DNA of 64,000 nt from an uncultured Clostridia bacterium (GTDB lineage: Bacteria; Bacillota; Clostridia; Peptostreptococcales; Anaerovoracaceae): positions 124,001-188,000 of the forward strand of contig CALCEY010000012.1 of the NCBI GenBank assembly GCA_937900415.1, in the 5' to 3' direction. The translations under genes were made by a program, and so were the position numbers. Shown here one piece after another: positions 51,295 through 59,938 of this stretch; within the stretch, counting starts at the first letter, position 1, and each line of letters begins with the position of its first letter. The notes below the pieces were generated by a model. That model ran no database searches. It was given only the letters and a program-made list of their open reading frames with translations, and had not been told where the DNA came from.

Positions 51295-53048
51295 TGTCTA
51301 ACCTCCATTATTTCAAGAACTTTTCTTATTACTTCTCCCGGCGTTATATCAACCTGCGCGGCGGCCGTCGTAAGATGTCCACCTCCGTTGAATTTTTCCA
51401 TAACGGTCTGCACGTTTACCTCGCCTAAAGACCTGGCGCTTATTACGGTACGGCCTTCTCCGTTCACACCGGCGACAAAGCTGGCTTTTACTCCTCTTAC
51501 ATTCAGAAGCTGATCCGCTACCTGAGCGCAGATTACCTGCTCGTCGGGATGACTTTTCCCGCATACGGAAACCACTACCCCTTCTTCGTAAAAGTGTGCT
51601 TCTGCTAAAGCTCTCGCTCTTATAGAAAAACTTTCCATCTCCTCCTGGAAGAATCTCCTTACCTCGGTAGGATCTGCGCCTTGTCTCCTGAGCCAAGCTG
51701 CCGCTTCAAATGTTCTGACTCCGGCTTTAACGGTAAATCCGTTGGTGTCTATGGTCATTCCTGCGAGCAATGCTTCTGCTTCTAATTTAATCAGAGCTTT
51801 TTTACTTATCATATACTGAAGAATCTCTGTTACGAGCTCGCAAGTTGATGAAGCATATGATTCCATATATGCCAGCACGGGATTTTCAATAAAGTCTTCA
51901 ACTCTACGGTGATGGTCTATAACCACCACCCTTTCGCATATGTCAAGAAGCTCCGGGCACTCCACCATGCTTGGCCTGTGCGTATCCAGCACTATCATAA
52001 GGCTGTCCTTGTCCGCAAGGGCTTTTGCTTTTTCACTGTTTATAAATCTGTACTCGTCGCTGTCTCTTGCTTGTTTGAATATAACTTGAAGCGCGTCCTT
52101 ATAGTTATCTATAACTATATACGGCTCTACTTCGCGCAATGAGCACAACCGGGCAATTCCGAGAGCTGCTCCGAAGCAGTCCATATCCGGATTTTTATGC
52201 CCCATTATGAAAATTTTCTTCGACTGGTCTATGAGCTGCTTTAAAGCATGGCCTACTATTCTTGATTTTCCTTTATTTCTCTTTTCTACCGTCTGAAGCG
52301 TACCGCCGAAATATTCTATCCTTCTGTTTTGCTTTACTACGGCCTGATCTCCGCCTCTTCCCAAGGCCAAATCCAAGGCTGCATCGGCATATTCTTCCGT
52401 TTCATGCGGATTTTTTCCTCCTGCCCCGACGCCTATGCTGAGGCTGGCCGGAAAATCTGCTCCTGTTTCTAAATCTCTGACTTCGTCGAGAATATTAAAT
52501 TTTAACTCTATAATTCTATCCAGAAAATGCTGCTCAAAAGCCACAAGATAAATATTATTATCCATTTCGTTGACGCTGGCATTGGCTCTTCCTGCCCATT
52601 TTCTTATTATATTGTCTATGGCATTGGTCAGAGACTGTCTTTCCTGGGCGGTCATATCCGCTATCAGCTCATCATAATTGTCTACCTGTATTTTTGCGAG
52701 ACACATTCTTTCTTCATTGTATCTTTCCTTCAATTCCTCGAAAGCTGTGACGTCGTTAAAGAGCACGGCAAGCAATTCCTCTCCGTTTTCATTTATCTTG
52801 TGAGGAACCATTTTGAATATTTTTTGATTTCTCTTAATGACAGGATACTGAGCGCTTTCGGCCGCCTCATATAAATCAACGGCTTTAATTCCCGTCAGCG
52901 TAAATATATCGCTGTCTACTATTTCATCATATATAAAAACTTCATTTATCCTATCGCTTGCACTTAAAACTTTGCCCTGCTGGTTAATCATGCAAATGGG
53001 CAAGGGAACATAAGACGATATTACTTTTTCACTTGACAATACTGCCAT
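51291..53048 (-). CDS. gdpP: GdpP-type DHH phosphodiesterase lacking membrane helices
   Basis: A 585-aa protein. A PAS-like N-terminal domain (about 5-110) is followed by a degenerate GGDEF domain (about 115-230) and DHH/DHHA1 domains. The DHH has GHKNPDMDCFGAALGIARL and VIDHHRRVEDF; the DHHA1 ends in NGGGHLTTAAAQV. In characterised homologues this hydrolyses cyclic di-AMP. The two N-terminal membrane helices of the usual 650-aa protein are absent, and GGAGAG before the ATG supports this start, so it may be soluble. Overlaps rplI. Confidence 0.93.
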   Translation of the reverse strand: MAVLSSEKVISSYVPLPICMINQQGKVLSASDRINEVFIYDEIVDSDIFTLTGIKAVDLYEAAESAQYPVIKRNQKIFKMVPHKINENGEELLAVLFNDVTAFEELKERYNEERMCLAKIQVDNYDELIADMTAQERQSLTNAIDNIIRKWAGRANASVNEMDNNIYLVAFEQHFLDRIIELKFNILDEVRDLETGADFPASLSIGVGAGGKNPHETEEYADAALDLALGRGGDQAVVKQNRRIEYFGGTLQTVEKRNKGKSRIVGHALKQLIDQSKKIFIMGHKNPDMDCFGAALGIARLCSLREVEPYIVIDNYKDALQVIFKQARDSDEYRFINSEKAKALADKDSLMIVLDTHRPSMVECPELLDICERVVVIDHHRRVEDFIENPVLAYMESYASSTCELVTEILQYMISKKALIKLEAEALLAGMTIDTNGFTVKAGVRTFEAAAWLRRQGADPTEVRRFFQEEMESFSIRARALAEAHFYEEGVVVSVCGKSHPDEQVICAQVADQLLNVRGVKASFVAGVNGEGRTVISARSLGEVNVQTVMEKFNGGGHLTTAAAQVDITPGEVIRKVLEIMEVRQ

Positions 53049-53201
53049 AATACTCTCCGTTCTTCAGGTAGGCGAATATACATATAAATATTTTACCATC
53101 GCCCTGCCTTAGTTAAGTGTTGTTTTTGTGATAATATAAAGTCCCGCTTAGGTGTTCCGAAGCCTGCGGCTCTTTTCGCAGCATGGCAAAAATTTCTTCC
53201 C

Positions 53202-53289
53202 TGCAGCGAGTTATTTTAATTCCTTGAAAACAAAGCGGCGAGCCGTCGTTCCGCCTGCTCCTTGCGGGAAACAACGATTTTGTAATGAT
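53202..53289. repeat. 88-bp direct repeat, copy 1
   Basis: Matches 53479-53566 without a difference by eye. It contains the dyad CGTTCCGC/GCGGGAAACAACG-like and starts TGCAGCGAGTTATTTT. The two copies are 277 bases apart start to start. Confidence 0.9.
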
Positions 53290-53478
53290 TCCGAGCAAAT
53301 TTTTTGCTCTAAACATTATCTAACGTCTTGCGTAGCTTTTTACGCTGTTAATATCTGTCATTACAAAAGCTTTGTTTTTTCAGCAAGGACAGTATGCGAA
53401 GCAGGTAAAGGCGCGCATGTTTTTAAGCAAGTAATTAAAATCTGTCTGAGCCGTCGCCGAAAGTCTTTTTGTCCTGAG

Positions 53479-53566
53479 TGCAGCGAGTTATTTTAATTCC
53501 TTGAAAACAAAGCGGCGAGCCGTCGTTCCGCCTGCTCCTTGCGGGAAACAACGATTTTGTAATGAT
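53479..53566. repeat. 88-bp direct repeat, copy 2
   Basis: Second copy of the unit at 53202-53289, ending ACGATTTTGTAATGAT. It lies just after the 3' end of the SprT-like gene. Confidence 0.9.
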
Positions 53567-53617
53567 ATATTATACCACATTTCCCCCGTCTTTTCATCTA
53601 CAAGATATAGTGTGTTT

Positions 53618-54127
53618 CTAAAGCCGTTTCAACCTGCCGCCACATTTTCCGCACCTATATCTGCCGGGGTTTTTAATCAGCGGGCACATTCTCCTACGAT
53701 AATATTTCTGTCCGCACCCTTTGCATATTACTGTATATTTGATTCTCTCAACTTTTTTAGTTTCAGAAATTCCGAATTCTTCAAGCTTTATCGTTCTCTT
53801 TATATGATACCCCAAAAGCTTCTCTGTCTTTTGTCCATATTCTTTCCATTTTTTACCATGATTGAAGCTGCCGGGACAAGTATGTAAAAGTTCATGCGCT
53901 ATTATGCACGATAATTGAAAATCATTGCAAGCAAGAACTTTAGCCGAAATTTCTATTGAAAAGGCTTCTCTGCCGCAAGAATCTGTTTTACGCAGACAAG
54001 CCCCCAGTCTCTTTCTTGTCTTATTATTGATGAAAATTTTATCTATATTATCTGAAACAGGGATTCCTATGTTTTTCATCTCCCCGGATATTTTCTCCGC
54101 CAGATTGTATACTCGTTCATCTGTCAT
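53618..54127 (-). CDS. SprT-like zinc metalloprotease-fold protein
   Basis: A 169-aa protein with the gluzincin motif HELLH (IIAHELLHTCPGS), a third candidate ligand His in the following helix, and a C-terminal zinc ribbon (CKGCGQKYYRRRMC ... CGKCGG). This is the SprT/Spartan-like plan. Function in bacteria is unproven. The frame extends to a TTG at 54151, but the ATG at 54127 fits the family start better. A terminator of the DUF1294 gene lies upstream. Confidence 0.85.
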   Translation of the reverse strand: MTDERVYNLAEKISGEMKNIGIPVSDNIDKIFINNKTRKRLGACLRKTDSCGREAFSIEISAKVLACNDFQLSCIIAHELLHTCPGSFNHGKKWKEYGQKTEKLLGYHIKRTIKLEEFGISETKKVERIKYTVICKGCGQKYYRRRMCPLIKNPGRYRCGKCGGRLKRL

Positions 54128-54167
54128 ACGCTGATTTTTCTCTCTTTTCAAAGCTTTTTTAAAAGAT

Positions 54168-54194
54168 AAACCCCTTTTAAAGGGGTTTTATAAA
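54168..54194 (-). terminator. Terminator of the DUF1294 gene
   Basis: A palindromic AACCCC-TTTTAAAGGGGTT core with TTTATCTTTT on the minus strand. Confidence 0.85.
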
Positions 54195-54204
54195 TGCCGT
54201 TCAA

Positions 54205-54477
54205 TTAAATTATGTTGAAATGTACCAGCCCATATATAACTGCCGCGTTAACTATAAGAGCTACCGGCAGGCCTACCTTAAATGTAACCTTTCTCGTCTT
54301 ATGATTAAATGCCATTGCGCCTGCGCCTATCCCTATAGCTCCCATTATGAAGGCGCTGATGAGAAGCGTTTTTTCGCTTATTCTTCTTTCATCCTTTATG
54401 GCTCTGCGCTTGTCCAATCCCATCATTATAAACGCTATGGAATTCCATATGACCATCAGCAATATTAAAAGTTTCAT
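54205..54477 (-). CDS. DUF1294 membrane protein
   Basis: A 90-aa protein with three hydrophobic segments and the DUF1294 motif MMGLDKRRAIKDERRISEKTLL, then MGAIGIGAGAMAFNHKTRK. Function unknown. An in-frame ATG at 54486 has the ribosome site touching it, while AGAAAGGA lies about 8 bases from the ATG at 54477, so I prefer the latter. The start region is embedded in a parS-like sequence. Confidence 0.85.
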   Translation of the reverse strand: MKLLILLMVIWNSIAFIMMGLDKRRAIKDERRISEKTLLISAFIMGAIGIGAGAMAFNHKTRKVTFKVGLPVALIVNAAVIYGLVHFNII

Positions 54478-54485
54478 GTGAAACA
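54470..54485. promoter_or_regulatory. parS-like site at the DUF1294 start
   Basis: AGTTTCATGTGAAACA matches the parS consensus TGTTTCACGTGAAACA at 14 of 16 positions by its reverse complement. It lies just downstream of spo0J and may be a weak ParB site. Confidence 0.6.
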
Positions 54486-54492
54486 TCCTTTC

Positions 54493-55416
54493 TCATCCCA
54501 AAGATTTCAACAATTCTATCAACCTTTCCAGCTCATCTCCAGAATAAAAGTTTATTTCTATTTTCCCTTTGTTAGCATTTCCATTTATACAAACTTTAGT
54601 TCCTATAGCTGCTTTGAGTTCCTCTTCTACTCTGGCGACGTCAGGATTTTTTCTTTTCTTCAGCGGAGTTTTCTTTTTACCCACTCCCTCTGATGAAACA
54701 AGCTTTTCCGTTTCACGAACAGATAAATTTTCTTCGATTATTTTCTTCCAGAGTCTTTCTCTTTTTTCTTCATCGTAAACAGTTACCAGGGCTCTCCCGT
54801 GCCCTGCTGTAAAGGTTCCGTCTGAAATGCTTTCCTTTATATATTCAGGCAATTTGAGAAGTCTCATTGAATTGGTTATATAAGGACGGCTCTTTCCTAC
54901 GCTTTTAGAAATCTGCTCCTGAGTCATTCCAAAGGTTTCTGTCATCTGATAAAGACCTTCTGCTTCTTCTATCGGGTTGAGATCCTCTCTCTGCATATTT
55001 TCTATTATCGCTATGAGCATATTCTGCTCATCATCAAGTTCCCGAACAAGGCACGGAACCATGCTAAGTTCCGCTTTCATAGCCGCACGCCACCTGCGTT
55101 CTCCGGCTACAATTTCATATCCCATTTTATGTTTTCTTACCACTATGGGCTGAATAATACCGTGTTCTTTTATGGATGCTGCCAACTCTTCTATTTTTTC
55201 TTCGTTAAAGGTTTTTCTCGGCTGATTGACGTTGGGCATTATATCATGTATTTTTATATATTTTACTGCGTCGCCTTCATTAGCCACATTTTCTCTTTTA
55301 TTCCCTGCTTTAACCGTTTTTTCTGCCGCATCTTCGACAGAAGGCTCCTTAACAGGCACATCTGCAAAGAGGGCGTCCAAGCCTCTTCCGAGTCCTCCTT
55401 TTTTTGCTGCAGACAT
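54493..55416 (-). CDS. parB: Chromosome-partitioning protein ParB (Spo0J)
   Basis: A 307-aa parS-binding CTPase clamp. The N-terminal box is KKGGLGRGLDALFADV; the CTP-binding part has PRKTFNEEKIEELAASIKEHG and VAGERRWRAAMKA; the helix-turn-helix is TFGMTQEQISKSVGKSRPYITNSMRLL. The open frame continues 12 codons upstream, but GGAGGAGG lies 6 bases before the ATG at 55416, two bases after the parA stop. It forms an operon with parA. A perfect parS site lies at 56340-56355. Confidence 0.97.
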   Translation of the reverse strand: MSAAKKGGLGRGLDALFADVPVKEPSVEDAAEKTVKAGNKRENVANEGDAVKYIKIHDIMPNVNQPRKTFNEEKIEELAASIKEHGIIQPIVVRKHKMGYEIVAGERRWRAAMKAELSMVPCLVRELDDEQNMLIAIIENMQREDLNPIEEAEGLYQMTETFGMTQEQISKSVGKSRPYITNSMRLLKLPEYIKESISDGTFTAGHGRALVTVYDEEKRERLWKKIIEENLSVRETEKLVSSEGVGKKKTPLKKRKNPDVARVEEELKAAIGTKVCINGNANKGKIEINFYSGDELERLIELLKSLG

Positions 55417-55417
55417 A

Positions 55418-56188
55418 TTATTCCTCCTCCAATTCAAGAAATTCTTCAGCAAACTCAGTGTATGCTTCCGCTCCTCTTGACTTAGGGTCGTATTCCGTTA
55501 TAGGCAAACCGAAGCTGGGAGCCTCCGCAAGCCTTACATTTCTCGGAATTACCGTAGAATATACCTTGCCCCCGAAATATTTTTTTACTTCCTGTACAAC
55601 TTGTGCCGAAAGGTTGGTTCTTCCGTCAAACATGCTGAGGATTACTCCCTGTACTTTAAGTGAAGGGTTTAGGCTCTTTCTCACCAATTCTATCGTACTT
55701 ACCAGCTGGCTTACTCCTTCTAAAGCATAAAACTCACATTGAATCGGTATGAGCACGCTGTCAACAGCCGCCAGTGAATTTATAGTCAGAAGTCCAAGAG
55801 AAGGAGGGCAATCTATAAAAATATAGTCGTAGTTGTCTCTTATCTTATCGAGTCCGTTTTTTAACGCCTTTTCTCTGCCTTCTATCTGAACCAGCTCAAC
55901 CTCAGCACCAGCCAAATCAACGCTTGCCGGTATCAGGTCGAGATTGTCAACGGAAGTATTTATTATTGCTTCTTCAGGGTTAAACTCATCGTCCACTAAA
56001 ATATTATAAACCGTTTTTTCCAGCGTTTTTTTTGATACTCCTATCCCACTTGTAGTGTTTCCCTGCGGATCAATATCGAGTATGAGTACTTTCTTGCCCT
56101 TAAGAGCAAGACAGGCCGCCAGATTTATATTGGTAGTCGTCTTTCCGACACCGCCCTTCTGATTGAATATCGCTATTGCCTTTCCCAA
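55418..56188 (-). CDS. parA: Chromosome-partitioning ATPase ParA (Soj)
   Basis: A 256-aa deviant-Walker ATPase. Walker A is KGGVGKTTTNINLAACLA, with DIDPQGNTTSGIG and DYIFIDCPPSLGLLTINSLAA. It works with ParB in origin segregation and replication control. It is encoded 155 bases after noc. Confidence 0.98.
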   Translation of the reverse strand: MGKAIAIFNQKGGVGKTTTNINLAACLALKGKKVLILDIDPQGNTTSGIGVSKKTLEKTVYNILVDDEFNPEEAIINTSVDNLDLIPASVDLAGAEVELVQIEGREKALKNGLDKIRDNYDYIFIDCPPSLGLLTINSLAAVDSVLIPIQCEFYALEGVSQLVSTIELVRKSLNPSLKVQGVILSMFDGRTNLSAQVVQEVKKYFGGKVYSTVIPRNVRLAEAPSFGLPITEYDPKSRGAEAYTEFAEEFLELEEE

Positions 56189-56339
56189 AATAACTCCTCC
56201 TACTTTTTCTATGGTGTTATTATATAATATTTTCCGTGATATTTCTATATTAAATCTGTAAAAAAATCAACATTTCACTTTCAATCAGTGTGAAATCTCC
56301 GATGAAACATACAGGCGCAGCCACAATATGAAAAATAGA

Positions 56340-56355
56340 TGTTTCACGTGAAACA
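56340..56355. promoter_or_regulatory. Perfect parS site overlapping the noc stop codon
   Basis: TGTTTCACGTGAAACA is the full palindromic parS consensus bound by ParB. Its minus-strand bases 56344-56355 are also the last codons of noc (Cys-Phe-Thr-stop). Its presence puts this region close to the chromosome origin. Confidence 0.97.
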
Positions 56356-57180
56356 TCTATCGTTCTTCGGGAGAATTATTTTCACTTCCATAAAATCACC
56401 TTTGTCCTCTTGTACTATTTTGGCATTTTCTTCCATTTCTTTTATCTGGTTAAAAGTTTTCCTTATGGTGTTAAGATATATTTTATAGCTTATATAATTG
56501 ATTTTTCTCCTTTTTCTCAACGCGGCCTCTTTCTTTTCCATCACGTCGTCTATAAGTTTTTCTGTCTGTTTTACATTCAAATTATTGCTGATAACCCTCT
56601 GCATAACCTGACTTCTGTCATCATCGTCCCTCAGCTTAAGCAACGCTCTTGCGTGCCTTTCGGTCAATCTGTTCAATATAAGCTGTTCTTGAATTTTATC
56701 AGGCAAGGAAAGAATCCTTATCTTGTTGGAAATAGTGGATTGCCGTTTATTTACTTTTTCTGCGATTTCTCCTTGCGTAAGCTCAAAATCCTCCATCAGC
56801 TTTTTATAGGCCCTGGCCTCCTCAAGAAAATTCAGATCTTCTCTCTGAACGTTCTCCACTAAGGCTATGAGCGAGGCCTCCTTTGTTTCCATATCTCTTA
56901 TTATGGCCGGAATCTTTGAAAGCCCCGCCAACTGCGCCGCCCTGTAACGCCTTTCCCCTGCAATTATGGTATATTTTTCTTTTTCATTTTTCAATATTAT
57001 AGGCTGAAGAACTCCATATTCCTTTATCGAACCTGTAAGCTCCTCCATCCCTTCATCATCGAAAACCTTCCTCGGCTGCTCCGGATTAGCTTCAATCCTT
57101 TCTAAAGGAACCATGATAACCTGAGGTTCTCTCGTCTGCTCGCCTATGAAATTAAGAATACCCCTTTTCCTTCTTTCCAT
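56344..57180 (-). CDS. noc: Nucleoid occlusion protein Noc
   Basis: A 278-aa ParB paralogue. It shares ANPEQPRKVFDDEGMEELTGSIKEYG, IAGERRYRAAQLAGL and the helix-turn-helix FELTQGEIAEKVNKRQSTISNKIRIL. Its place just after rsmG and ahead of parA/parB is the Noc place in Firmicutes. Noc keeps division septa off the nucleoid. The ParB-like site recognition differs in characterised Noc, which binds ATTTCCCGGGAAAT. Its C-terminal stop codon falls within parS. Confidence 0.94.
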   Translation of the reverse strand: MERRKRGILNFIGEQTREPQVIMVPLERIEANPEQPRKVFDDEGMEELTGSIKEYGVLQPIILKNEKEKYTIIAGERRYRAAQLAGLSKIPAIIRDMETKEASLIALVENVQREDLNFLEEARAYKKLMEDFELTQGEIAEKVNKRQSTISNKIRILSLPDKIQEQLILNRLTERHARALLKLRDDDDRSQVMQRVISNNLNVKQTEKLIDDVMEKKEAALRKRRKINYISYKIYLNTIRKTFNQIKEMEENAKIVQEDKGDFMEVKIILPKNDRCFT

Positions 57181-57254
57181 ATGTATGTTTACCTCCTAAC
57201 GTCCTTGGGAAAATAATAACATTTCCCGGAGGCAATATGAAAAAAAAAATAAAC

Positions 57255-57287
57255 GAAAAATCCCTAAAAAAAGTTATTTTAGGGGTT
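57255..57287 (-). terminator. Terminator embedded in the end of rsmG
   Basis: The stem CCCCTAAAAT with ...TTTTTTAGGGA lies across the rsmG stop codon (57274-57276). The minus strand continues ATTTTTCG. It separates the mnmG-rsmG unit from noc. Confidence 0.8.
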
Positions 57288-57984
57288 CTTTCGTCGGTAT
57301 GCCCGCTTTTCTCGGATATTTCGACGGTGTTTTTCCGTCTTTTTTAATTATGAGCATCTTATGGTTCTTTGCTTCATTTCCTATGAAAACGTCCTTCGAC
57401 TTACATTCTGAAGCTCCTAAAATTTTCATTGCTCTTTTCGCATCAGCTATTTCATTTTCTGCATCTGCACCTTTATACGCGACCATGTAACCGCCTGTTT
57501 TTACAAATGGAAGGCAATATTCAGCAAGAACGCTGAGATTGGCAACGGCCCGCGAAACGCACATGTCATATTTTTCCCTGTGCTCAAAGCTTCCGGCTAA
57601 ATCTTCCGCTCTCCCATGAACTGTTCTGACATTGACAACTCCGATGCTTTCACACAGCTCTTTAACTATTTTAAGTCTCTTATTGAGAGAGTCGACCAGT
57701 ACAAATTCTTTATCGGGAGACAGTATTGCAAGAGGAACGCCGGGAAAGCCGGCTCCTGTTCCCACATCAATTAAAAGCTCAGCCTTTCTGTATTCAGGCA
57801 AAACGCAGCATGCAACTGAATCGACAAAATGCTTTAACGTAAACTCTTCCGGTTCTTTTATGGCTGTAAGATTGACAAACTCGTTCATTTGCAGTATTCC
57901 GCTTCGGTAAGCGGCGAACCTGTCTATAGTTTTTCCATCATATTCTATACGGTTTTTTTCGAGATAATCTATGAGCTTCTGCAT
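57274..57984 (-). CDS. rsmG: 16S rRNA (guanine527-N7)-methyltransferase
   Basis: A 236-aa Rossmann methyltransferase (GidB). The SAM site is LIDVGTGAGFPGVPLAIL, with VLVDSLNKRLKIVKEL and a later CVSRAVANLSVLAEYCLPFVKTGG. Loss in other bacteria gives low-level streptomycin resistance. The start overlaps the mnmG stop as TAATG, and its 3' end carries the terminator. Confidence 0.97.
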   Translation of the reverse strand: MQKLIDYLEKNRIEYDGKTIDRFAAYRSGILQMNEFVNLTAIKEPEEFTLKHFVDSVACCVLPEYRKAELLIDVGTGAGFPGVPLAILSPDKEFVLVDSLNKRLKIVKELCESIGVVNVRTVHGRAEDLAGSFEHREKYDMCVSRAVANLSVLAEYCLPFVKTGGYMVAYKGADAENEIADAKRAMKILGASECKSKDVFIGNEAKNHKMLIIKKDGKTPSKYPRKAGIPTKEPLK

Positions 57985-59864
57985 TATTTCCCTCTTTTCT
58001 TTTTTTCAAGATATATCAAAAGTACATTTATATCTGCCGGAGAGACTCCTGAAATTCTTGAGGCCTGGCCTACAGACTCAGGTCTGATCTGAGCCAGTTT
58101 TTGAGCTGCTTCGATACGCAAACCTTCTATTTCACCGTACTCGATATCCGCAGGTAAAAGCTTGTCCTCCAGCTTTCTGAATCTCTCTATCTGCGCCAGC
58201 TGTTTGCTGATATAGCCTTCATATTTTATTTGTACCTCCAGCTGAGTTATCTCGTGATATGAAAGGCGAGGTCTTGTATCATCGTCGATTTCCGCCAGAC
58301 TTTCATAAGTTATCTGAGGCCTCTTTAAAAGCTCAGCCATTGAAATTCTTCCCTGAACGGGAGACGTTCCGCATTTTTCCATAAATGAGTTGACCTGAAC
58401 AGGCGTAAAGAACTTTTCTTCCAGTCTCTTTGCCTCTCTGTTCACGCGTTCTTTTTTTGCAAGATAACGTCTATACCTTTCTTCAGAGGCCAATCCTACG
58501 GCATATCCCTTCTCCGTCAAACGCAAATCTGCGTTGTCCTGCCTCAGAACCAACCTATATTCCGCTCTGGACGTCATTATTCTGTAAGGCTCATTAGTAC
58601 CTTTAGTCACTAAATCGTCGATTAGAACGCCAATATAAGCCTCGTTTCTTCCCAGAACCAGAGATTTTTTGCCGGAAATCTTCAAAACAGCATTTATTCC
58701 TGCCATAAGCCCCTGCGCTGCAGCCTCCTCATATCCCGAGCTTCCGTTAAACTGTCCTGCGCAGAAGAGATTTTCTATAAGCCGGCTTTCAAGGCTAAGC
58801 GTCAAATCCTGCGGATCTATGCAATCGTACTCTATCGCATAAGCCGGTCTTACTATCCTGATATTTTCAAGTCCCGATATCGTTGAATAGAACGCCTGCT
58901 GCACATCCTCAGGCAGACTTGAGGACATCCCCTGTATGTACATCTCATCGGTATCAAGTCCCTCCGGTTCTATAAAGAGCTGGTGTCTCTCTTTGTCCTT
59001 AAATCTGTTTATCTTGTCCTCTATTGAAGGACAGTATCTCGGTCCTATACCTTCTATCTGTCCGCCGAACAACGCCGAACGGTGAAAATTATCCCTTATC
59101 ACCTTATGGGTTTCTTCATTTGTGTACGTAAGCCAGCAGGATACTTTGTTTTCTCCCACTTCATCGTTCAGAAAAGAAAATGGAACAGTCTTTTCATCAC
59201 CTTTCTGCTCAGTCATTTTAGAATAGTCTAGGCTGGCTCCGAGACATCTTGCAGGAGTTCCCGTTTTAAAACGGCGCAGCTTCATTCCATGTTTTTTAAG
59301 GTTTGAAGCAAGCTCATTTGAAGGAGCCAATCCGTTAGGCCCGCTTTCAAATACGCTGCTTCCGATAAAAATTTTTCCGGCGAGGAACGTTCCCGTAGCC
59401 AAAATTACCGCTTTAGCTTTATAGCACGTAAAAGTTTTTGTTATTACGCCGCAAACTTTTCCATCCTCCATCAATATGTCTGTAACCTCTCCCTGCTTCA
59501 TGTCGAGGCCGGGAGTCTGCTCTATAGTTTTTTTCATCTCCAAATGATAACGGTTCTTGTCCGCCTGCGCTCTTAACGAATGAACAGCAGGGCCTTTGGC
59601 CGTATTGAGCATTTTGCTCTGCAAAAACGTCTTATCAATATTAATTCCCATCTCTCCGCCGAGAGCGTCTATCTCTCTGACAAGGTGTCCTTTGCCTGTT
59701 CCTCCTATGGAAGGATTGCAGGGCATCATTGCGATAGCTTCAAGATTCATAGAAAACATTAAAGTCTTTTTTCCCATTCTCGCCGCAGCTAAAGCAGCTT
59801 CGCAGCCTGCATGTCCTGCACCCACCACTATTATGTCATATTCTCCCATCAATATGTATTCCAC
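57984..59864 (-). CDS. mnmG: tRNA uridine 5-carboxymethylaminomethyl modification enzyme MnmG
   Basis: A 626-aa FAD enzyme (GidA) that with MnmE modifies the wobble uridine at tRNA position 34. The N-terminal FAD motif is YDIIVVGAGHAGCEAALAAARMG. Conserved blocks are CNPSIGGTGKGHLVREIDALGG and YEEAAAQGLMAGINA, and the C-terminal part is helical. The start is GTG at 59864 with AGAGGT seven bases before. An ATG five codons inside lacks a ribosome site. Downstream gene rsmG overlaps it. Confidence 0.97.
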   Translation of the reverse strand: MEYILMGEYDIIVVGAGHAGCEAALAAARMGKKTLMFSMNLEAIAMMPCNPSIGGTGKGHLVREIDALGGEMGINIDKTFLQSKMLNTAKGPAVHSLRAQADKNRYHLEMKKTIEQTPGLDMKQGEVTDILMEDGKVCGVITKTFTCYKAKAVILATGTFLAGKIFIGSSVFESGPNGLAPSNELASNLKKHGMKLRRFKTGTPARCLGASLDYSKMTEQKGDEKTVPFSFLNDEVGENKVSCWLTYTNEETHKVIRDNFHRSALFGGQIEGIGPRYCPSIEDKINRFKDKERHQLFIEPEGLDTDEMYIQGMSSSLPEDVQQAFYSTISGLENIRIVRPAYAIEYDCIDPQDLTLSLESRLIENLFCAGQFNGSSGYEEAAAQGLMAGINAVLKISGKKSLVLGRNEAYIGVLIDDLVTKGTNEPYRIMTSRAEYRLVLRQDNADLRLTEKGYAVGLASEERYRRYLAKKERVNREAKRLEEKFFTPVQVNSFMEKCGTSPVQGRISMAELLKRPQITYESLAEIDDDTRPRLSYHEITQLEVQIKYEGYISKQLAQIERFRKLEDKLLPADIEYGEIEGLRIEAAQKLAQIRPESVGQASRISGVSPADINVLLIYLEKKKRGK

Positions 59865-59938
59865 TTTTTTACCTCTTTTTCATAGCCTGCAATCAAATTA
59901 AAGACCTTCTTATCGCTTTGCGTTTGTTGAGCAGCTTG

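Larger units (their letters stand above)
53049..53617. other. Intergenic region holding an 88-bp repeat pair
   Basis: No gene is convincing. Frames across it arise from the repeats in two copies. It contains the repeats at 53202-53289 and 53479-53566, and a GAGCAAA/TTTGCTC hairpin near 53294. Confidence 0.6.

Noticed and set aside
53202..53566. CRISPR array or insertion sequence
   Set aside because: Just two 88-bp copies, no transposase and no terminal inverted repeats that I can see.
57223..57240. Noc-binding site near the noc promoter
   Set aside because: ATTTCCCGGAGG matches only about half of ATTTCCCGGGAAAT and is not palindromic.
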